Positions 26,596-36,283 of a stretch of DNA of 64,000 nt are shown here, piece after piece. A program made the position numbers and the translations under genes. Positions within the stretch are counted from its first letter, which is position 1, and every line of letters starts with the position of its first letter. The notes beneath the pieces were generated by a model. That model saw only the letters and a program-made list of their open reading frames with translations. It ran no database searches and was not told where the DNA came from. This DNA is from Vreelandella sp042466685 (GTDB lineage Bacteria; Pseudomonadota; Gammaproteobacteria; Pseudomonadales; Halomonadaceae): the NCBI RefSeq assembly GCF_042466685.1, contig NZ_CP170448.1, positions 1,860,001 to 1,924,000 on the forward strand, in the 5' to 3' direction.

Positions 26596-27984
26596 ATGGT
26601 TCGAGTTGCTAAAGGTTTAACGCTGGTGGTGGGGCTAGGGGTATCGGGACGTGCGATATGCCGCCATTTAAGCCGCTTGAATGTGCCCTACATGGTCGCG
26701 GATACTCGTGCTGAACCACCGGGGTTGAAAGCGTTTCAAGCCGCACATCCAGGCATTGAGGTTCACTGTGGCTCACTAACGTTGCTGGATCTGCGCGACG
26801 TTGCAGAAGTGGTGGTTAGCCCGGGGCTTGACCCGCGCATGCCGGGCTTAAAGGAGCTGGCGGATCAACACAATCCACGTACAGGCGAGCCGATGGTCGT
26901 GGGCGAAATTGCCCTCTTTGTACGTGCTGCTAATGCTCCCATTGCAGCCATCACCGGATCCAATGCCAAATCAACGGTGACGACGCTGCTAGGTGAAATG
27001 GCCACTGCCGCCGGTATTAAGGCGGCGGTGGGCGGGAATCTTGGCATCCCCGCGCTGGACCTGTTGGAGAGCCATCCCGATGCTGAACTGTATATCCTTG
27101 AGCTTTCAAGTTTTCAGCTTGAGACGACTCCCTCCCTGGGGGCTAGCTGTGCTGCCTTTCTGAATTTATCCGAAGATCACCTTGACCGTCATGGGGATAT
27201 GCACGGTTATCGTGCCGCAAAGCAGCGTATTTTTATCGGTGCAGAGAGCGCCGTGGTGAATGCTGATGAGCCCCTTACCTGGCCGACGTATCCTGTTGAC
27301 CAGGTAGCTTACTTTTCTCAGCGTGCTCCAGAGGGTAATGAGTGGGGGCTGGCGCTACACCACAAAAAGCTAACGTTAATGCAGGGCTTTGACCCTTGGA
27401 TGGCTATAGATGAGTTGAAAATAGCCGGTCAGCACAACTACCTCAATGTATTGGCTGCACTGGCCATGGGGCAGGCGTTAGGCTTTGCCGTGGAACCCAT
27501 GCGCCGCGCGCTGGGTGAATTTAAAGGCTTGGAGCACCGGAGTGAAGTCATTGCACAAATTAATGGCGTCACCTGGGTCAACGACACCAAAGGTACCAAT
27601 GTAGGCGCTACCTTAGCGGCCATTAATGGCATTGGCGCGACGTTGGAAGGGCGCTTGATCCTGCTGGCGGGGGGAGTGGGGAAGGGCGCCGATTTCTCCC
27701 CATTGGCGAAGCCTCTCTCGATGTGCGCGCGCCATGTGTTGCTATTTGGATTAGATGCCCCACGGTTAGCCGACGCGTTGCTTGAATACGTTAGCATTCG
27801 GCAGGTAGAGGACTTAACCCAAGCGATGGTAGCGGCGTTCGAACTCGCCCAGCCGGGGGACTGCGTGTTGCTCTCGCCCGCCTGCGCGAGCCTTGATCAG
27901 TTTGCCAACTATCAGCAGCGCGGCGAGGTGTTTCGTCGCTGGGTGCTGGATAAAGCAGCTACTACAGCCGGGGAAGCGCTATGA
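26596..27984 (+). CDS. murD: UDP-MurNAc-L-alanine:D-glutamate ligase MurD
   Basis: Cytoplasmic Mur ligase that adds D-Glu. 462 residues. Rossmann-like N-terminal domain with LVVGLGVSGRAICRHLSR, ATP loop AITGSNAKSTVTTLL (about 118-132) and VNDTKGTNVGATLAAI. ATP loop detail: SNAKST replaces the more common TNGKST/TNGKTT, with the Lys kept. ATG 26596 is chosen over the adjacent GTG 26593 because it is better spaced from GAGGGAG. Overlaps ftsW by four bases. Confidence 0.95.
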   Translation: MVRVAKGLTLVVGLGVSGRAICRHLSRLNVPYMVADTRAEPPGLKAFQAAHPGIEVHCGSLTLLDLRDVAEVVVSPGLDPRMPGLKELADQHNPRTGEPMVVGEIALFVRAANAPIAAITGSNAKSTVTTLLGEMATAAGIKAAVGGNLGIPALDLLESHPDAELYILELSSFQLETTPSLGASCAAFLNLSEDHLDRHGDMHGYRAAKQRIFIGAESAVVNADEPLTWPTYPVDQVAYFSQRAPEGNEWGLALHHKKLTLMQGFDPWMAIDELKIAGQHNYLNVLAALAMGQALGFAVEPMRRALGEFKGLEHRSEVIAQINGVTWVNDTKGTNVGATLAAINGIGATLEGRLILLAGGVGKGADFSPLAKPLSMCARHVLLFGLDAPRLADALLEYVSIRQVEDLTQAMVAAFELAQPGDCVLLSPACASLDQFANYQQRGEVFRRWVLDKAATTAGEAL

Positions 27985-29162
27985 GTCGACTTCAGCGTCT
28001 ACGCACGACGCTTTCTACCCGCGACTTACCCTGCGATGTCTGGTTAATCGTGGCTGCGGTGGCCTTGGCGGGTTTGGGCTGGATCATGGTCAGTTCGGCC
28101 TCTATTGGCTTGCTGGAAGATACCTATCACTATTCACGCCAACACGGCGTTTTCCTGGTGCTCGCCGTCATGGCCTGCGTATTTATGCTCTGCGTGCCGC
28201 TTGAAGTGTGGCGCCAGAATGCTGCATTAATACTGCTCGCCACTATATTTCTTTTGGTTCTGGTGTTGATTATCGGTCAAGAAATCAATGGCAGTAAGCG
28301 CTGGATAGCATTGCCGGGGCCGCTGCCAAGTTTGCAGGTGTCTGAATTTGCTAAAGTGGGGCTGATATTCTATATGGCGGCGTTTATGTCGCGTTTCACC
28401 TACGATTTGCGCCGCCGTGCGTTCAGCATGTGGCGCCCGCTAGCCGTACTGGCGGTGCCTGTTGGGCTGCTTTTTTTAGCGCCCGACTTCGGCGGCATGG
28501 TGGTGTTTACCGTTTGTGTGATCGGCATGCTGATGATGAGCGGTGCATCGCTAGTACTGCTGGGTGGCAGTGGGCTACTGCTCGGCTCCGGCGCCGTAGT
28601 GATGGTGGTGATTGAGCCCTACCGACTGGCACGCTGGACCAGTTTTCTGGATCCCTGGGCTGATCAGTTTGCGACTGGCTACCAGTTAACCCAAGCGTTA
28701 ATAGCCTTCGGGCGAGGGCACGTCACTGGTACCGGGCTGGGCAATAGCGTGCAAAAACTACACTACCTGCCCGAAGCACACACCGACTTTATTTTTGCGG
28801 TGATCGCTGAGGAGTTGGGCATGATCGGTGCAATTATCGTCGTGCTGTTGTTCACACTATTTATTGCCCGTGCAATGTGGATCGGCCGTAAAGCAGAGCT
28901 GGCAGGGCACCTGTTTGGCGCTTATGTCAGCTACGGGATCGGTTTTGTGGTCGCCGCGCAGGCATTTATTAACATGGCGGTGAGTTCGGGGCTATTGCCG
29001 ACCAAGGGGCTGACGCTGCCGCTGATGAGCTATGGCGGCTCCAGCCTGCTAGTCACGGGCATTATGGTTGGTTTGCTGCTGCGCACAGATGCCGAAACAC
29101 GGCACCGGCCTAAGCGCGCTTCAACCCCGTATAAATCCCGCCATGAGCCGCGTTTATCGTAA
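27981..29162 (+). CDS. ftsW: Lipid II polymerase FtsW
   Basis: SEDS-family septal peptidoglycan glycosyltransferase, partner of FtsI. 393 residues, about ten membrane helices. Motifs: GSKRWIALPGPLPSLQVSEF, SFLDPWADQFATGYQLTQAL (with the SEDS loop Asp region), GNSVQKLHYLPEAHTDFIFA and LPLMSYGGSSLL. Begins with ATGA overlapping the murD stop. Confidence 0.96.
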   Translation: MSRLQRLRTTLSTRDLPCDVWLIVAAVALAGLGWIMVSSASIGLLEDTYHYSRQHGVFLVLAVMACVFMLCVPLEVWRQNAALILLATIFLLVLVLIIGQEINGSKRWIALPGPLPSLQVSEFAKVGLIFYMAAFMSRFTYDLRRRAFSMWRPLAVLAVPVGLLFLAPDFGGMVVFTVCVIGMLMMSGASLVLLGGSGLLLGSGAVVMVVIEPYRLARWTSFLDPWADQFATGYQLTQALIAFGRGHVTGTGLGNSVQKLHYLPEAHTDFIFAVIAEELGMIGAIIVVLLFTLFIARAMWIGRKAELAGHLFGAYVSYGIGFVVAAQAFINMAVSSGLLPTKGLTLPLMSYGGSSLLVTGIMVGLLLRTDAETRHRPKRASTPYKSRHEPRLS

Positions 29163-29195
29163 CGCTATGCCGCGTGGTGTTATCAGGAGTTTGAT

Positions 29196-30293
29196 GTGAC
29201 AACGAACGTTAGCCGACGAGTACTGATTATGGCGGGTGGCACTGGTGGCCATGTGTTTCCAGCATTGTCACTCGCCAATGCTTTACAGGCGGAGCAGGTC
29301 GACGTTGAGTGGTTGGGTAGCCCTAGAGGTATTGAAAATCGCCTGGTGCCTGAAGCGGGTATTAAATTGCATACAATTGCGGTTAGCGGACTGCGCGGCA
29401 ATGGCTTGATGGGCTGGCTAAAAGCACCACTGAACCTTAGCCGTGCGGTACTGCAAGCGCGTGCGGTTATTCGCGAGTTCAAGCCTCAAGTGGTGGTCGG
29501 ATTGGGCGGCTTTGCCAGTGGTCCCGGCGGCTTGGCTGCATGGTTGACGCGCGTCCCGCTGGTTATTCATGAGCAGAACGCCGTGGCAGGCCTGACCAAT
29601 CGCGTCTTGTCGCGACTGGCTAAACGAACCTATGCCGCTTTCCCTGAGGCCTTTGGGGCACGTGCCGATGTCATTGGCAACCCAGTGCGTGACGACATTG
29701 CCGCTCTGGGGAGTTTGCCGCGAGACGAGGCAACGCTCGCTTCCCGGCCCCTGCGGTTGTTGGTGGTGGGTGGCTCCCTCGGGGCTGTAGCCCTTAACGA
29801 ACGTTTGGCTCCTGCGCTGGCGACACTGCCCATTGAGCAGCGCCCCCAGGTTCGCCACCAGGCAGGTAAGGGGCGTGAGCAGGCGACTGCAGACAATTAC
29901 CAGCAGCACGGCGTGAGCGCTGAGGTGAGTCCTTTTATTGATGATATGGCCGCTGCCTACGAGTGGGCTGATTTAGTGGTGTGCCGCTCGGGGGCATTGA
30001 CCGTCGCGGAGTTGGCGGCGGCGGCTAAGCCGGCACTGTTGGTACCATTCCCGTTTGCTGTCGATGACCATCAGCGCATCAACGCCCAAGTGCTCGTCAA
30101 GGCGGGGGCCGCCAAGTGCGTAATTCAGTCTGAGCTGACCGTTGAGCGGTTAAGCGAATTTTTAAACCAATTGCTCGTCCCAAATACCCTGGCGGCAATG
30201 GCGGCAAATGCACGCCAGGCCGCCCATTTAGATGCCACAAAACGCTTGGCTGAAGGGTGTTTGGTGATGGTGCCGTTAGGAGACTCTGCGTGA
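29196..30293 (+). CDS. murG: Lipid II synthase MurG
   Basis: Peripheral inner-membrane glycosyltransferase that adds GlcNAc to lipid I to make lipid II. 365 residues, two GT-B Rossmann domains. Motifs: LIMAGGTGGHVFPALSLA (donor/acceptor loop), HEQNAVAGLTNR, VVGGSLGAVALNERL and the C-terminal CRSGALTVAELAAAAKP. GTG start at 29196 behind AGGAG. Its stop overlaps the GTG of murC. Confidence 0.96.
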   Translation: MTTNVSRRVLIMAGGTGGHVFPALSLANALQAEQVDVEWLGSPRGIENRLVPEAGIKLHTIAVSGLRGNGLMGWLKAPLNLSRAVLQARAVIREFKPQVVVGLGGFASGPGGLAAWLTRVPLVIHEQNAVAGLTNRVLSRLAKRTYAAFPEAFGARADVIGNPVRDDIAALGSLPRDEATLASRPLRLLVVGGSLGAVALNERLAPALATLPIEQRPQVRHQAGKGREQATADNYQQHGVSAEVSPFIDDMAAAYEWADLVVCRSGALTVAELAAAAKPALLVPFPFAVDDHQRINAQVLVKAGAAKCVIQSELTVERLSEFLNQLLVPNTLAAMAANARQAAHLDATKRLAEGCLVMVPLGDSA

Positions 30294-31756
30294 TCGATTC
30301 GGACAATAACATGACACCCGCACGTACCACCGCAGGCCCCGGCATGCGCCGGATTCGGCGGCTCCATTTTGTCGGTATTGGTGGCGCAGGTATGTGTGGT
30401 ATTGCCGAGGTGCTAGCCAATCAGGGCTACACCGTTAGCGGCAGTGACGTGAAAACCTCTTCAGTCGTGGAGCGGTTGCGTCAATGTGGTGTCTGTGTGG
30501 CGATTGGCCATGCTGAGGCCAATGTGCAAGGCTCAGATGTGGTGGTGGTGTCCAGTGCCATTGATGAAACCAATCCAGAAATTCGCTGGGCCCATGAGCA
30601 CCGTGTGCCGGTGGTGCGTCGTGCTGAGATGCTCGCTGAGCTAATGCGGTTTCGTCACGGTATCGCCGTGGCGGGAACCCATGGTAAAACCACTACGACC
30701 AGCTTAACGGCGACCCTATTGGCCGAAGGTGGCTTGGATCCCACCTTTGTGATTGGCGGCAAGCTGACCAGTGCCGGTGCCAATGCCCGCTTAGGTGAAG
30801 GTGACTATTTGGTTGCCGAAGCCGACGAGTCCGACGCATCGTTTTTGCACTTACAGCCAATGGTGTCGATTGTTACCAATATTGATGCTGACCATATGGC
30901 GACCTATGGCGGCGACTTTGAGCGGCTAAAAAGTACCTTTATCGAATTCCTGCACAACTTACCGTTTTATGGTTTAGCAGTGCTGTGTATCGATGACCCT
31001 CATGTACGTGTGCTGTGTGAGCAGGTGAAGCGGCAGTTCGTGACTTATGGTTTTGATAGCGATGCCGATTATCGCATCGTTGATTTTGCCCAGCGTGGTG
31101 GTGAAGTCTCCTTCACCGCGCTACGCCCTGGGGGCGCCGTGCCGTTAGACGTGCGTTTGGCTATGCCGGGTCGCCACAATGCCTTAAACGCCATGGCCGC
31201 GATTGTTGTCGCTACCGACGCTGGCGTGAGTGATAGTGCTATTCTAAGCGGTCTGGCAAGTTTTGCCGGTGTAGGGCGCCGTTTCCAGGTACATGGTCAC
31301 TTCCCAGCGCCTAAAGGTGGCGGTGATATCATGTTGGTGGACGATTATGGTCACCATCCCCGTGAAGTTGATATGGTGATCCAGGCGATTCGCGCTGGCT
31401 GGCCGGAGCGTCGTCTGGTCATGCTATATCAGCCCCATCGCTATAGCCGTACCCGCGATTTATACGAAGACTTTGTCAGGGTGCTTTCCCAAGTCGACAC
31501 GCTGGTGCTGCTGGATGTTTACAGTGCGGGTGAAGCGGTTATTCCTGGCGCTGAGGGGCGTACCTTGGCAGGGTCTATCCGTCAACGCGGCGAAGTCGAC
31601 CCGCTGTTTGTCGAGCATAAACATGAGTTGCCTGCCCTGCTAACCAACGTATTACGCCCCGGCGATATTTTAATTACCCAGGGCGCTGGTGATGTGGGCG
31701 GGATTTCCCTGCGCCTGGCACAGGCACAGCTAGCGATGAACGAGGTGGATCTGTGA
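30290..31756 (+). CDS. murC: UDP-MurNAc:L-alanine ligase MurC
   Basis: First Mur ligase; adds L-Ala to UDP-MurNAc. 488 residues from GTG 30290, which overlaps the murG stop (GTGA) and has TAGGAG upstream; an ATG at 30311 lacks a ribosome site. Motifs: HFVGIGGAGMCGIAEVLANQ, ATP loop AVAGTHGKTTTTSLTA (about 122-137), NIDADHMATYGGDFERLKSTF and VDDYGHHPREV. Confidence 0.96.
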   Translation: MIDSDNNMTPARTTAGPGMRRIRRLHFVGIGGAGMCGIAEVLANQGYTVSGSDVKTSSVVERLRQCGVCVAIGHAEANVQGSDVVVVSSAIDETNPEIRWAHEHRVPVVRRAEMLAELMRFRHGIAVAGTHGKTTTTSLTATLLAEGGLDPTFVIGGKLTSAGANARLGEGDYLVAEADESDASFLHLQPMVSIVTNIDADHMATYGGDFERLKSTFIEFLHNLPFYGLAVLCIDDPHVRVLCEQVKRQFVTYGFDSDADYRIVDFAQRGGEVSFTALRPGGAVPLDVRLAMPGRHNALNAMAAIVVATDAGVSDSAILSGLASFAGVGRRFQVHGHFPAPKGGGDIMLVDDYGHHPREVDMVIQAIRAGWPERRLVMLYQPHRYSRTRDLYEDFVRVLSQVDTLVLLDVYSAGEAVIPGAEGRTLAGSIRQRGEVDPLFVEHKHELPALLTNVLRPGDILITQGAGDVGGISLRLAQAQLAMNEVDL

Positions 31757-32694
31757 GCGTTGACGTAGCCTCCCCCAGCTCTCTTGGTAAAGTCGTGGTC
31801 GTTTATGGCGGCACCTCCGCTGAACGGGAAGTATCGCTTAAAAGCGGTGCGGCGGTGCTGGAAGCGCTGCGGCGTAAAGGTATTGATGCCTGTAGCTATG
31901 ATCCCCAAGAGGGTGGTCTGGCTGGCTTAGAACAACTGGCGCCATCGGTGGTCTTTGTCGCCCTGCACGGCCGCGGCGGTGAGGATGGCACACTGCAGGG
32001 TGCATTGGAGCTGTTGAATATTCCCTATACCGGCAGTGGGGTGCTTGCCTCGGCGCTGGGAATGGATAAGCAGCGCACTAAACAGGTGTGGAGTGCGGTT
32101 GGGCTGCCCACCCCTGAAAGCATTATGCTGGCTGCCAGTTCGGACTGGTCAGCGGTGGTCGAGCAGTTAGGTTTGCCGCTGATCGTTAAGCCAGTGCACG
32201 AAGGCTCAACGCTGGGCATTAGCATCGTAAAAAGCCAGGCAGCGCTTGAGGCGGCCTATCACGAAGCAGCCCAGTTCGACGCTCGGGTGATGGCGGAGCG
32301 TTTTGTCGTAGGCGAGGAGTATACCGTGGCGCTGCTGGGTGATCAGGTACTGCCCGCTATTCGCGTAGAGGTTCCCGGCGGCTTCTACGACTATGAAGCC
32401 AAATATATTGCTAATACCACCCAATACCATTTGCCTTGTGGCTTAACTGCCGAGGATGAAGCTGCGCTCGCTATGCTATGCCAGCAAGCGTTTATGGCCA
32501 TAGGTGGGGTAGGTTGGGGGCGGGTTGATGTCATGCGTGATAGCGAAGGGCGTTTTTGGCTACTGGAGGTCAATACGGTACCCGGCATGACCGACCATAG
32601 TTTGGTGCCTCAAGCGGCAGCTCATGCAGGCATCGGCTTTGATGACCTAGTGCTACAAATACTCAACACCGCAGGTGAGTCGTTCACAGCATGA
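31753..32694 (+). CDS. ddl: D-alanine-D-alanine ligase
   Basis: ATP-grasp enzyme making the D-Ala-D-Ala dipeptide used by MurF; target of cycloserine. 313 residues, the DdlB type found in dcw clusters. Motifs: VVYGGTSAEREVSLKSG, ALHGRGGEDGTLQGALELL, IVKPVHEGSTLGI and WLLEVNTVPGMTDHSLVPQA. GTG start overlaps the murC stop by four bases. D-Ala-specific; no sign of a D-Lac ligase. Confidence 0.95.
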   Translation: MSVDVASPSSLGKVVVVYGGTSAEREVSLKSGAAVLEALRRKGIDACSYDPQEGGLAGLEQLAPSVVFVALHGRGGEDGTLQGALELLNIPYTGSGVLASALGMDKQRTKQVWSAVGLPTPESIMLAASSDWSAVVEQLGLPLIVKPVHEGSTLGISIVKSQAALEAAYHEAAQFDARVMAERFVVGEEYTVALLGDQVLPAIRVEVPGGFYDYEAKYIANTTQYHLPCGLTAEDEAALAMLCQQAFMAIGGVGWGRVDVMRDSEGRFWLLEVNTVPGMTDHSLVPQAAAHAGIGFDDLVLQILNTAGESFTA

Positions 32695-32734
32695 GTAATG
32701 ACTTGTTTAAAAGCGCTTTATTAAAAAGTGCCTT

Positions 32735-33448
32735 ATGAAAAGGCGTAATGCTTGGTTGGGGATTATTCTGCTAGCGCTGCTGATGGGAGCCGGTGGGCGG
32801 GCGCTGTGGCTATGGCTGGATCGTCCTATTGAGCGGGTGTCTATTCGCGGCGAATGGGAGTATGTCAGCGCCGACTACCTGCGCACTCAGCTGGCGCCAC
32901 TGGTCGTTGATGCCACTTGGCTGTCGGCTGATTTAGGCGAATTGCGAAACCGCGCGCTGCAGGTAGGTTGGTTAAACGAAGTGCGTATATCCCGTGAGTG
33001 GCCCAACGCACTGGTGTTTGAGCTGGTTGAGCAGCAGCCCGTCGCGCGCTGGAACGATGATTTTTTACTCAACCCTGAAGGTGAGCCTTTTGCTTTTGCG
33101 CCCTTATCGCCACCAGCGGGTTTGCCGGATCTGGCAGGTCCTGCGGGCAGCAGTGAAGAAGTATTGGACTATTACCACCGGTTAAAACTTCACTTTGAGC
33201 AGTTATCGTTGCATCTTACTCAACTTCGTTTAGAGCCGCGCGGTGCCTGGCGGCTGCAGTTGAACGATGGCGCTTGGGTGATGTTGGGTCGACGTCAGCA
33301 TGAAGTGCGCTTAGCACGGTTGTCGGCTTCATGGCAGCGTGAGTTGTCATCTCTGGCCGAACAGATTCGCTATATTGATCTGCGCTACCCTAACGGCGTT
33401 GCTGTTGCATGGCATGGAGAAAGTGAATTTGCTGTGCAAGATGAGTAA
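32735..33448 (+). CDS. ftsQ: Cell division protein FtsQ
   Basis: Bitopic inner-membrane protein of the FtsQLB complex. 237 residues: short cytoplasmic N-terminus, membrane helix (about 8-27), POTRA domain (about 33-100, IERVSIRGEWEYVSADYLRT) and beta domain (WRLQLNDGAWVMLGRRQHEV, IRYIDLRYPNGVAVAW). The ribosome site is weak: no purine run stands at proper distance before ATG 32735. A 313-base gap follows before ftsA. Confidence 0.93.
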   Translation: MKRRNAWLGIILLALLMGAGGRALWLWLDRPIERVSIRGEWEYVSADYLRTQLAPLVVDATWLSADLGELRNRALQVGWLNEVRISREWPNALVFELVEQQPVARWNDDFLLNPEGEPFAFAPLSPPAGLPDLAGPAGSSEEVLDYYHRLKLHFEQLSLHLTQLRLEPRGAWRLQLNDGAWVMLGRRQHEVRLARLSASWQRELSSLAEQIRYIDLRYPNGVAVAWHGESEFAVQDE

Positions 33449-33761
33449 CTCTTCTATTACTTGGTGCAAATAAGGTGTAAAAGTGAGTGGTTGCCATCGT
33501 TGAAAAAGCCAATAATCGGCTTTAAATTGCTTCACAAGCCTATTATTGTGGGTTTGCACTAGTCGTATTGCGACTATTGTTTCTATACTATGGGCCAGAC
33601 GCGGGTTAAATAGTTTTTAATTTCGGCTATTGGTACTTAGCGAGTGTCTGAGACACATCACTGATTATTTCGGGTAGCACGCTTTCAATGTTAAGCGTTG
33701 GATTAAGCGCCACCCTATTTATATTTACTTTTAACAATGACGCAAGGAGATTTCCCGACTC
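33449..33761. other. 313-base ftsQ-ftsA intergenic region
   Basis: AT-rich gap inside the otherwise tightly packed dcw cluster. It holds a promoter candidate TTGAAA (33500-33505) to TAAATT (33523-33528) with a 17-base spacer, a small hairpin AAAGCC (33505-33510) with GGCTTT (33518-33523), a -10-like TATACT at 33584-33589, and a 13-base palindrome GTGTCTGAGACAC (33644-33656). AAGGAG for ftsA lies near its right end. I see no ORF or RNA gene. Confidence 0.55.
33500..33528 (+). promoter_or_regulatory. Candidate promoter upstream of ftsA-ftsZ
   Basis: TTGAAA (five of six consensus) and TAAATT (four of six) with 17 bases between. It gives an mRNA leader of about 225 bases before ftsA. Separate ftsA-ftsZ promoters are common in dcw clusters. 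Confidence 0.35.
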
Positions 33762-35051
33762 ATGGCAGGCTCACCCAACGCATCCAATATGGTGGTCGGG
33801 CTGGACATTGGAACGTCCAAGGTCGTCGCGATAGTCGGTCAACCTACCGATGATGGCGGAATTGAAATTGCAGGTATTGGTTCGCACCCTTCGCGTGGCA
33901 TGAAGCGCGGCGTGGTGATCAATATCGAATCAACGGTACAGTCTATCCAGCGCGCCGTTGAAGAAGCAGAGTTAATGGCCGGTTGTGATATTCACTCGGT
34001 ATACGTTGGCGTAGCAGGCAGCCATATTAGTTCCATGAACTCAGATGGCGTTGTGGCAATAAAAGAGCGCGAAGTGACACCCTCTGATATTGAGCGCGTA
34101 ATTGACTCCGCAAGGGCCCGCGCCATTTCTGAAGGTCAGCGAGTGCTGCATGTGCTGCCGCAGGAGTTTTCGATTGATGCCCAAGGCGGCATTCGTGAGC
34201 CACTGGGTATGTCCGGTGTGCGCTTGGAAGCGCAGGTACACTTGGTAACAGCCGCTTTAAACGCGGTGCAGAATATTGAGAAGTGTGTCCGCCGCTGCGG
34301 TTTGGAGGTTGATGCTATTATCCTAGAGCAGCTAGCCTCTAGTATGGCCGTGCTCACCGAGGATGAACGTGAGCTGGGTGTCTGCATGGTCGACATTGGT
34401 GGCGGAACGACTGATATGGCGATTTTCAGCGAAGGCGCCATTCGTCACACGGCAGTCATTCCTATCGCTGGTGACCAGGTCACTAACGATATTGCCATGG
34501 CGCTGCGAACACCCACGCAGCACGCTGAAGAGATCAAAGTTAAGTACGCTTGCGCGCTAACGCATTTAGCCGCAAGTGATGAAATGATCAAAGTACCTAG
34601 CGTAGGTGATCGTCCTGCGCGTGATCTATCGCGTCAAGCGCTCGCCGAGGTGGTAGAACCGCGTTACGAAGAGCTGTTTACGCTAGTAAGAGACGAATTG
34701 CGTCGAAGTGGCTATGAAGACATGGTGGCCGCCGGCATAGTGCTTACCGGTGGTACCTCGCGCATGGAAGGGGTTAGCGAATTGGCAGAAGAGATTTTCC
34801 ATATGCCCGTTCGTATCGCATGTCCGCAAAACGTAAGAGGTTTGGCGGACGTCGTGTGTAATCCGATCTATGCGACGGGCGTTGGTCTGCTGCATTATGC
34901 CTTGCAGGAAACGCGTCATGGGCAAGGTCTAAGAAGCCACGGGGGAGTCGTTGCAGCCCATAAGGGACGAAACGAGCTTTCCCGGCGTGATATCAAGGAA
35001 GACCATTCGGCGCTGGCAAGAATTAAAGGCTGGTTCAAAGGAAATTTCTGA
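33762..35051 (+). CDS. ftsA: Cell division protein FtsA
   Basis: Actin-like ATPase that tethers FtsZ to the membrane. 429 residues. Motifs: VVGLDIGTSKVVAIVG (phosphate 1), 1C domain (about 90-170), MVDIGGGTTDMAIF (phosphate 2), VLTGGTSRMEGVSELA (adenosine), and the C-terminal amphipathic membrane-targeting helix (ALARIKGWFKGNF). Preceded by AAGGAG. ftsZ follows 34 bases later. Confidence 0.97.
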   Translation: MAGSPNASNMVVGLDIGTSKVVAIVGQPTDDGGIEIAGIGSHPSRGMKRGVVINIESTVQSIQRAVEEAELMAGCDIHSVYVGVAGSHISSMNSDGVVAIKEREVTPSDIERVIDSARARAISEGQRVLHVLPQEFSIDAQGGIREPLGMSGVRLEAQVHLVTAALNAVQNIEKCVRRCGLEVDAIILEQLASSMAVLTEDERELGVCMVDIGGGTTDMAIFSEGAIRHTAVIPIAGDQVTNDIAMALRTPTQHAEEIKVKYACALTHLAASDEMIKVPSVGDRPARDLSRQALAEVVEPRYEELFTLVRDELRRSGYEDMVAAGIVLTGGTSRMEGVSELAEEIFHMPVRIACPQNVRGLADVVCNPIYATGVGLLHYALQETRHGQGLRSHGGVVAAHKGRNELSRRDIKEDHSALARIKGWFKGNF

Positions 35052-35085
35052 CAGGGCCGCAAGCGCGGTTCAGGAGACGGGGCTT

Positions 35086-36261
35086 ATGTTCGAATTGGTA
35101 GATAACGCACCCTCGAGCAGTGCGGTCATCAAAGTGGTTGGCGTTGGCGGCGGTGGCGGCAATGCTGTTAACCACATGGTCGAAAGTAATATTGAAGGCG
35201 TTGAGTTTATCTGCGCCAACACGGATGCCCAGGCGCTTAAACGCGTATCGGCAAAAACAGTGCTGCAGTTGGGCAGTGAGATCACTAAAGGGTTAGGTGC
35301 AGGTGCCAACCCTGAGGTGGGACGCCAGGCGGCAATGGAAGATCGTGAGCGCATCGCAGAATTGCTGGTGGGCGCAGATATGGTCTTCATCACTGCCGGT
35401 ATGGGCGGTGGTACGGGAACCGGAGGCGCGCCGGTGGTGGCCCAGGTCGCCAAGGAGCTTGGGATTCTTACCGTTGCCGTCGTAACGCGTCCCTTCCCCT
35501 TTGAAGGGCCAAAACGTATGCGCGCTGCTGAAGAGGGCATGAAAGAGCTCTCAGAACACGTGGATTCGTTGATCACTATTCCCAACGAAAAACTGCTCTC
35601 CGTGCTGGGCAAGAACGCCACGTTGCTGACGGCTTTCAGTGCGGCGAACGATGTGCTGTTGGGCGCTGTTCAAGGTATTGCAGAGCTGATTACCAGTCCG
35701 GGTATCATCAACGTCGACTTTGCTGATGTGCGCACCGTTATGTCTGAAATGGGCATGGCGATGATGGGTACCGGTGGTGCCACGGGTGAAAACCGTGCTC
35801 GCGAAGCGGCTGAGAAAGCTATCCGTAGCCCGCTGCTGGAAGATATCGATCTGCACGGCGCCCGCGGTATTCTGGTCAACATCACGGCAGGGCCCGACTT
35901 GTCCATCGGCGAGTTCAATGATGTAGGTGCTACGGTTCAAGAGTTTGCCTCTTCAGACGCCACCATTGTCGTCGGCACCTCCATTGATATGGAAATGTCC
36001 GATGAACTGCGCGTGACCGTTGTGGCTGCGGGTTTAGATGGGCAAAAGCCTAAAGCGGCGGCGCGGGAACCCGCCCGTCGTTCAGCCGCGGAATCGTCTG
36101 ATTACCGCAAGTTGCAGCAGCCAACGGTCATGCGGCAACAGGCGACAGCCCGCGCTGAAGCACCCGAAGCGGCAGCAAAGCCTCGTCCTGAAAAGCGTCG
36201 CGCTTCCGAAGCCGATGACTATCTGGACATTCCCGCGTTTCTTCGCCGCCAGGCGGATTGA
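35086..36261 (+). CDS. ftsZ: Cell division protein FtsZ
   Basis: Tubulin-like GTPase that forms the division ring. 391 residues from ATG 35086, preceded by AGGAG at 35072-35076; the frame is open to 34951 inside ftsA but that part is not FtsZ-like. Motifs: GVGGGGGNAVNHM, tubulin signature GGGTGTGGAPV, T7 loop NVDFADVRTVM. Linker about 320-375, then the conserved tail DYLDIPAFLRRQAD that binds FtsA and ZipA. Confidence 0.98.
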   Translation: MFELVDNAPSSSAVIKVVGVGGGGGNAVNHMVESNIEGVEFICANTDAQALKRVSAKTVLQLGSEITKGLGAGANPEVGRQAAMEDRERIAELLVGADMVFITAGMGGGTGTGGAPVVAQVAKELGILTVAVVTRPFPFEGPKRMRAAEEGMKELSEHVDSLITIPNEKLLSVLGKNATLLTAFSAANDVLLGAVQGIAELITSPGIINVDFADVRTVMSEMGMAMMGTGGATGENRAREAAEKAIRSPLLEDIDLHGARGILVNITAGPDLSIGEFNDVGATVQEFASSDATIVVGTSIDMEMSDELRVTVVAAGLDGQKPKAAAREPARRSAAESSDYRKLQQPTVMRQQATARAEAPEAAAKPRPEKRRASEADDYLDIPAFLRRQAD

Positions 36262-36283
36262 TCTCGTTATCAGGCTCATTTGT

